A stretch of DNA of 64,000 nt from a delta proteobacterium NaphS2 (GTDB lineage Bacteria; Desulfobacterota; DSM-4660; Desulfatiglandales; Desulfatiglandaceae). The notes under the pieces are model-generated. The model saw only the letters and a program-made list of their open reading frames with translations, did no database searches and was not told where the DNA came from. Of the stretch, positions 61,581-64,000 are shown piece after piece. The translations under genes and the position numbers were made by a program. The stretch lies in NCBI GenBank assembly GCA_000179315.1, contig ADZZ01000251.1:1569-65568 (forward strand), written 5' to 3'. Position 1 is the first letter of the stretch, and every line of letters starts with the position of its first letter.

Positions 61581-63608
61581 ATGTCCGACCTGTCAGAAGA
61601 CCAACGTATGGATCTCATAGAAACCTTGCACGAAGGGGATATGCTCTCAAACCCCTTCTTGTCCCAGTATGTGAAACTAGCTTTTGAGACGGGTAATTTT
61701 GAGCCTCTCCACGATTACCTCAATGCCTACCCGCAGATCCTTGCTATTGCGAGAAGAAACATCAATCTGGCCAGATACCAGAACCTAGAGAACCCATACC
61801 CTTATCCACATCAAGCTGATGTCAGAGAGTTTTTGTCTGGTCCGTTCAACTTAGGCTATGTCAACCTGTTCGATGACATGTTCGGCATTTATCCAGACAT
61901 ATTCTGTATGCTGACCATGATTCCAGGACGTCCGGGAAGTGGCAAGAGCCAGTTCCTGAAATATCTTCTTATCCAGCTGCTTAGAAAAAAACGCGATTTC
62001 AATGTCCTTATCCCGGACTTGAAAGGCAATGAATACCGTGATCTCACTCTTTTTTCCAAAAATCTTAGCGTCATAACCGAAAAAAAAATGGCGCTAAACC
62101 CGCTTCAGGTCCCAAACGATATGGACCCCCGGGACTTTCTGCAACTTTTCTCTCAAGTGTTCGTCGGAGAAAACTGGCTGGGCGCTACCTCACTTTCGAT
62201 CATCATCAAGACAATAGACCAGCTCTATAGAGATCGTGGAATATTTGATGGAAGCAGCAATTATCCAACGATGCGGGACCTCTACCATGTAATTTCAAAC
62301 CTTCTGCAGGGCAATACCTCCTTTAAATACCGGGATATTCTGCTTTTGGTGCAAAATCGTCTCATTCCTTATGTCGCAGATCCGACCTTCAACTGCCAAA
62401 GAGGCATCCCTTATGAATTTTGGTGGAAGAAGAACCTGGTTCTCGAAGTGGCTCATTTTTCAGACAATGTTTATTCATTCGTTGTTAGTCTAATTAACGG
62501 CTACCTTTATGAATATTATAGAAGACGTGGTTTGACAGGCTCAAAACTGCGGACCCTCTCCATTGTCGATGAGGCCAGGGTTTTGTTCAGAATTCGGGAT
62601 GCGATGACATTCGGAGAAAGCTTCATAAGTCAGCTGGTTACTCGATGCAGAGAGGTGGGGATAGCCTTCATAATATCGTCGCAAGAGACAAATAGTTTCA
62701 ATCAAACGGTGAAAAGCGCTTCGTTCACAAAAATTTGTTTCCCTTTGACAGATGGAACAGATCGAGACTTTGTAAAAGAATCTTTTGGCCTCACTGAAGA
62801 TCAGGCAGGGTATGTTTTCAAGCTCCCCAAGCACGGGGTCGCCATTGCGCGCTATGGCGGCTATCCTGAACCCTTTTTATTGGGCGTTCCATATTTCAAA
62901 ATAAAAAAAGAACTGCCGACCGATATATTAAAACAGCGGATGGCGGATTTCTATGCGGAATTGGACGCCCTGATAAAACGGCCAGCTCCACCTGCGGTCC
63001 TGAAGACGATGGAAACCGTCCCTCCGGCCGCTTCAGCACTCCTCTTTTTCCTCGGCAAAATGCCCTTCACAAAAAAGAGCGAAATGAAGAATGCTCCTGG
63101 TTTCAATTCCGCTCGCGAGATCAATAAGGCCCTTGATTGGCTTACCAATAATGGTTTTGTCGCAACAGAGAAATACCGTACATCGAAAACAAGAAAATCC
63201 AGCTATGCTGTGATCAAAGATAAAGGATTCAAATACCTTGGGATCGATGGCCCGCCCGGCAAAGGCAGTTTTGAGCATTCCCTGTATCAGTATCTCATCC
63301 AGCAAAAGCTGCTCTCTCAGGGCATGACAGTGAGGATAGAAGGACAAATCAAGGGTAGCCGAAAGGCAATCGACGTACTCGCTCATTCTAAAGAAACCGG
63401 ACGTATGGCTTACGAAGTCACCCTGAATTTTCATAATCTTCTGAGCAATATCCATCAGGATCTCAACGCAGGTGCCGACAAAATTGTCGTCGTTATCCGC
63501 GATAAAACGGACCTTGATAAAGCTTTAGCGATCGTTGCATCAGACTCAACTTTGAACATGCATCTTGAAAGAATCGATTTTGTCATCATTGATGATTTTT
63601 TTGATTAA
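61581..63608 (+). CDS. HerA/TraD-like ATPase with winged helix and nuclease-like C-terminus
   Basis: 675 aa. The FtsK-HerA-VirD4-type ATPase has Walker A GRPGSGKS (116-123), LIPDLKGNEYRDLTLF after it and Walker B LSIVDEARVLFRI (near 330). The region PPAASALLFFLGKMPFTKKS looks like a winged helix (near 480-560). The last 110 residues (KAIDVLAHSKETGRMAYEVTLNFHNLLSN then KIVVVIRD) have the D-x(n)-E-V-T pattern of a PD-(D/E)xK nuclease-like fold with a degenerate last position. Such ATPases pump DNA in conjugation or DNA processing. The chosen ATG has CAAGGAGGAG; an earlier in-frame ATG at 61425 would overlap the previous gene heavily. Confidence 0.8.
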   Translation: MSDLSEDQRMDLIETLHEGDMLSNPFLSQYVKLAFETGNFEPLHDYLNAYPQILAIARRNINLARYQNLENPYPYPHQADVREFLSGPFNLGYVNLFDDMFGIYPDIFCMLTMIPGRPGSGKSQFLKYLLIQLLRKKRDFNVLIPDLKGNEYRDLTLFSKNLSVITEKKMALNPLQVPNDMDPRDFLQLFSQVFVGENWLGATSLSIIIKTIDQLYRDRGIFDGSSNYPTMRDLYHVISNLLQGNTSFKYRDILLLVQNRLIPYVADPTFNCQRGIPYEFWWKKNLVLEVAHFSDNVYSFVVSLINGYLYEYYRRRGLTGSKLRTLSIVDEARVLFRIRDAMTFGESFISQLVTRCREVGIAFIISSQETNSFNQTVKSASFTKICFPLTDGTDRDFVKESFGLTEDQAGYVFKLPKHGVAIARYGGYPEPFLLGVPYFKIKKELPTDILKQRMADFYAELDALIKRPAPPAVLKTMETVPPAASALLFFLGKMPFTKKSEMKNAPGFNSAREINKALDWLTNNGFVATEKYRTSKTRKSSYAVIKDKGFKYLGIDGPPGKGSFEHSLYQYLIQQKLLSQGMTVRIEGQIKGSRKAIDVLAHSKETGRMAYEVTLNFHNLLSNIHQDLNAGADKIVVVIRDKTDLDKALAIVASDSTLNMHLERIDFVIIDDFFD

Positions 63609-63703
63609 CAATCCGGGTCGTTAAGGGACTTCTAACTTAGAAGGGAGTTTGCTCGATTGGATCAGGTGCGATCATCGATTTTTGAAATTGGGAGGTGTCT
63701 GAA

Positions 63704-63787
63704 ATGAAATATGACCTTGCCATCATCATTGCAGTATTCGTCTTTATATGGGGCCTTTTGAAATTGTTGAAAGGCAAAATATGGTAG
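63704..63787 (+). CDS. 27-aa membrane peptide
   Basis: MKYDLAIIIAVFVFIWGLLK then LLKGKIW. A GGGAGGTG site stands before the ATG. One membrane helix with a basic end, like the small membrane subunits found in transfer operons. It overlaps the next short gene by 7 bp. Confidence 0.5.
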   Translation: MKYDLAIIIAVFVFIWGLLKLLKGKIW

Positions 63788-63879
63788 GCAACAAACCAAA
63801 TCAACTGAAGAAGTTGCTCAATCCTGAACTGAAAATACAATATGAGCGATCAATAGATGGATTCAAAGTGAGGTCCTGA
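63781..63879 (+). CDS. 32-aa hypothetical peptide
   Basis: Starts at the ATG inside the end of the membrane peptide gene (translational coupling is possible) and reads MVGNKPNQLKKLLNPELKIQ then YERSIDGFKVRS. It is polar and basic. No site of its own and no known match; the reality of the gene is uncertain. Confidence 0.35.
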   Translation: MVGNKPNQLKKLLNPELKIQYERSIDGFKVRS

Positions 63880-63880
63880 A

Positions 63881-64000
63881 ATGAAAAACCCATGGGTAAA
63901 GCGTGGCATAGTGATCCTTCTTGCAATTGGCCTGATGCCGATCCTGGTGAATGGCACTGCCAAACTGATTTCAAAGGTGATTCATCGGGTTGGCGATGCT
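63881..64000 (+). CDS. 5' end of a membrane or secreted protein (cut by the window)
   Basis: 40 codons open to the end of the window: MKNPWVKRGIVILLAIGLMP then ILVNGTAKLISKVIHRVGDA. A basic N-terminus and a hydrophobic stretch make a signal peptide or first membrane helix. It starts one base after the previous short frame, so it continues the operon. Confidence 0.55.
   Translation, partial: MKNPWVKRGIVILLAIGLMPILVNGTAKLISKVIHRVGDA

Noticed and set aside
42777-64000. Expected integrase, relaxase or attachment site of a mobile element
   Set aside because: None was found in the window; the mobile nature of this region rests on gene content only, and its borders are not defined.
1-64000. CRISPR arrays, tRNA or rRNA genes
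   Set aside because: No regularly spaced repeats, cloverleaf-type sequences or rRNA-like stretches were recognised on either strand by reading; a tRNA search program could still find a divergent one.

Overview
The window looks like chromosomal DNA of a strictly anaerobic, probably sulfate-reducing deltaproteobacterium (Desulfobacterota). This is inferred from the gene set: an oxygen-sensitive-type hybrid cluster protein, a flavodiiron protein, multiheme cytochrome, B12-type radical SAM enzymes, a BadF-type CoA-enzyme activase and two-component/sigma-54 control. No rRNA, tRNA, CRISPR array or integrase was seen.

Region 1 (1-8.9 kb) is a nitrogen-oxide/oxidative stress cluster: octaheme HAO-like cytochrome, a heme-less HAO C-terminal stub, hemerythrin, cupin, Hcp, DUF488, flavodiiron protein, DUF1858, a UROD/MetE-like protein and a Crp/Fnr regulator, with a Crp/Fnr-type palindrome in front of the last operon. 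Region 2 (8.9-15.4 kb) holds an MsbA-type ABC exporter, a decayed cvfB-like gene, a DEAD-box helicase whose leader carries an intrinsic terminator, and a radical SAM protein.

Region 3 (15.5-38.9 kb) appears to be a sigma-54 regulon. A histidine kinase, response regulator and PAS-type enhancer-binding protein are followed by three transcription units: ABM domain-FtsH; radical SAM-unknown-LapA-like (frameshifted); and a long operon from a TPR-like protein through two glycosyltransferases and two GH130 enzymes to a 1414-aa activase. Each is preceded by the same 31-bp element (two 14-bp palindromes separated by 3 bp), with a -24/-12 promoter 127-129 bp downstream. A fourth element stands orphaned beside a RelA/SpoT-like gene that lies between the true activase end and a degenerate second copy of that end. 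A ferredoxin-adenylate cyclase fusion closes the region.

Region 4 (about 40-64 kb) is accessory DNA of mobile-element character. It carries mostly unrecognised membrane and zinc-binding proteins, a VWA-like protein, a PflX-like radical SAM protein split by a frameshift, a methyltransferase, a nucleoside deoxyribosyltransferase, an archaeal-type Orc1/Cdc6 initiator with ORB-like boxes upstream, a membrane-anchored ADP-ribosyltransferase-like protein, a NACHT-HEAT (NLR-like) gene broken by an IS4-type element with a 7-bp target duplication, a sigma-like protein and a HerA/TraD-like ATPase with a C-terminal nuclease-like domain. The two most unusual items are the 31-bp element sigma-54 regulon and the Orc1/Cdc6 replication module in a bacterial setting.
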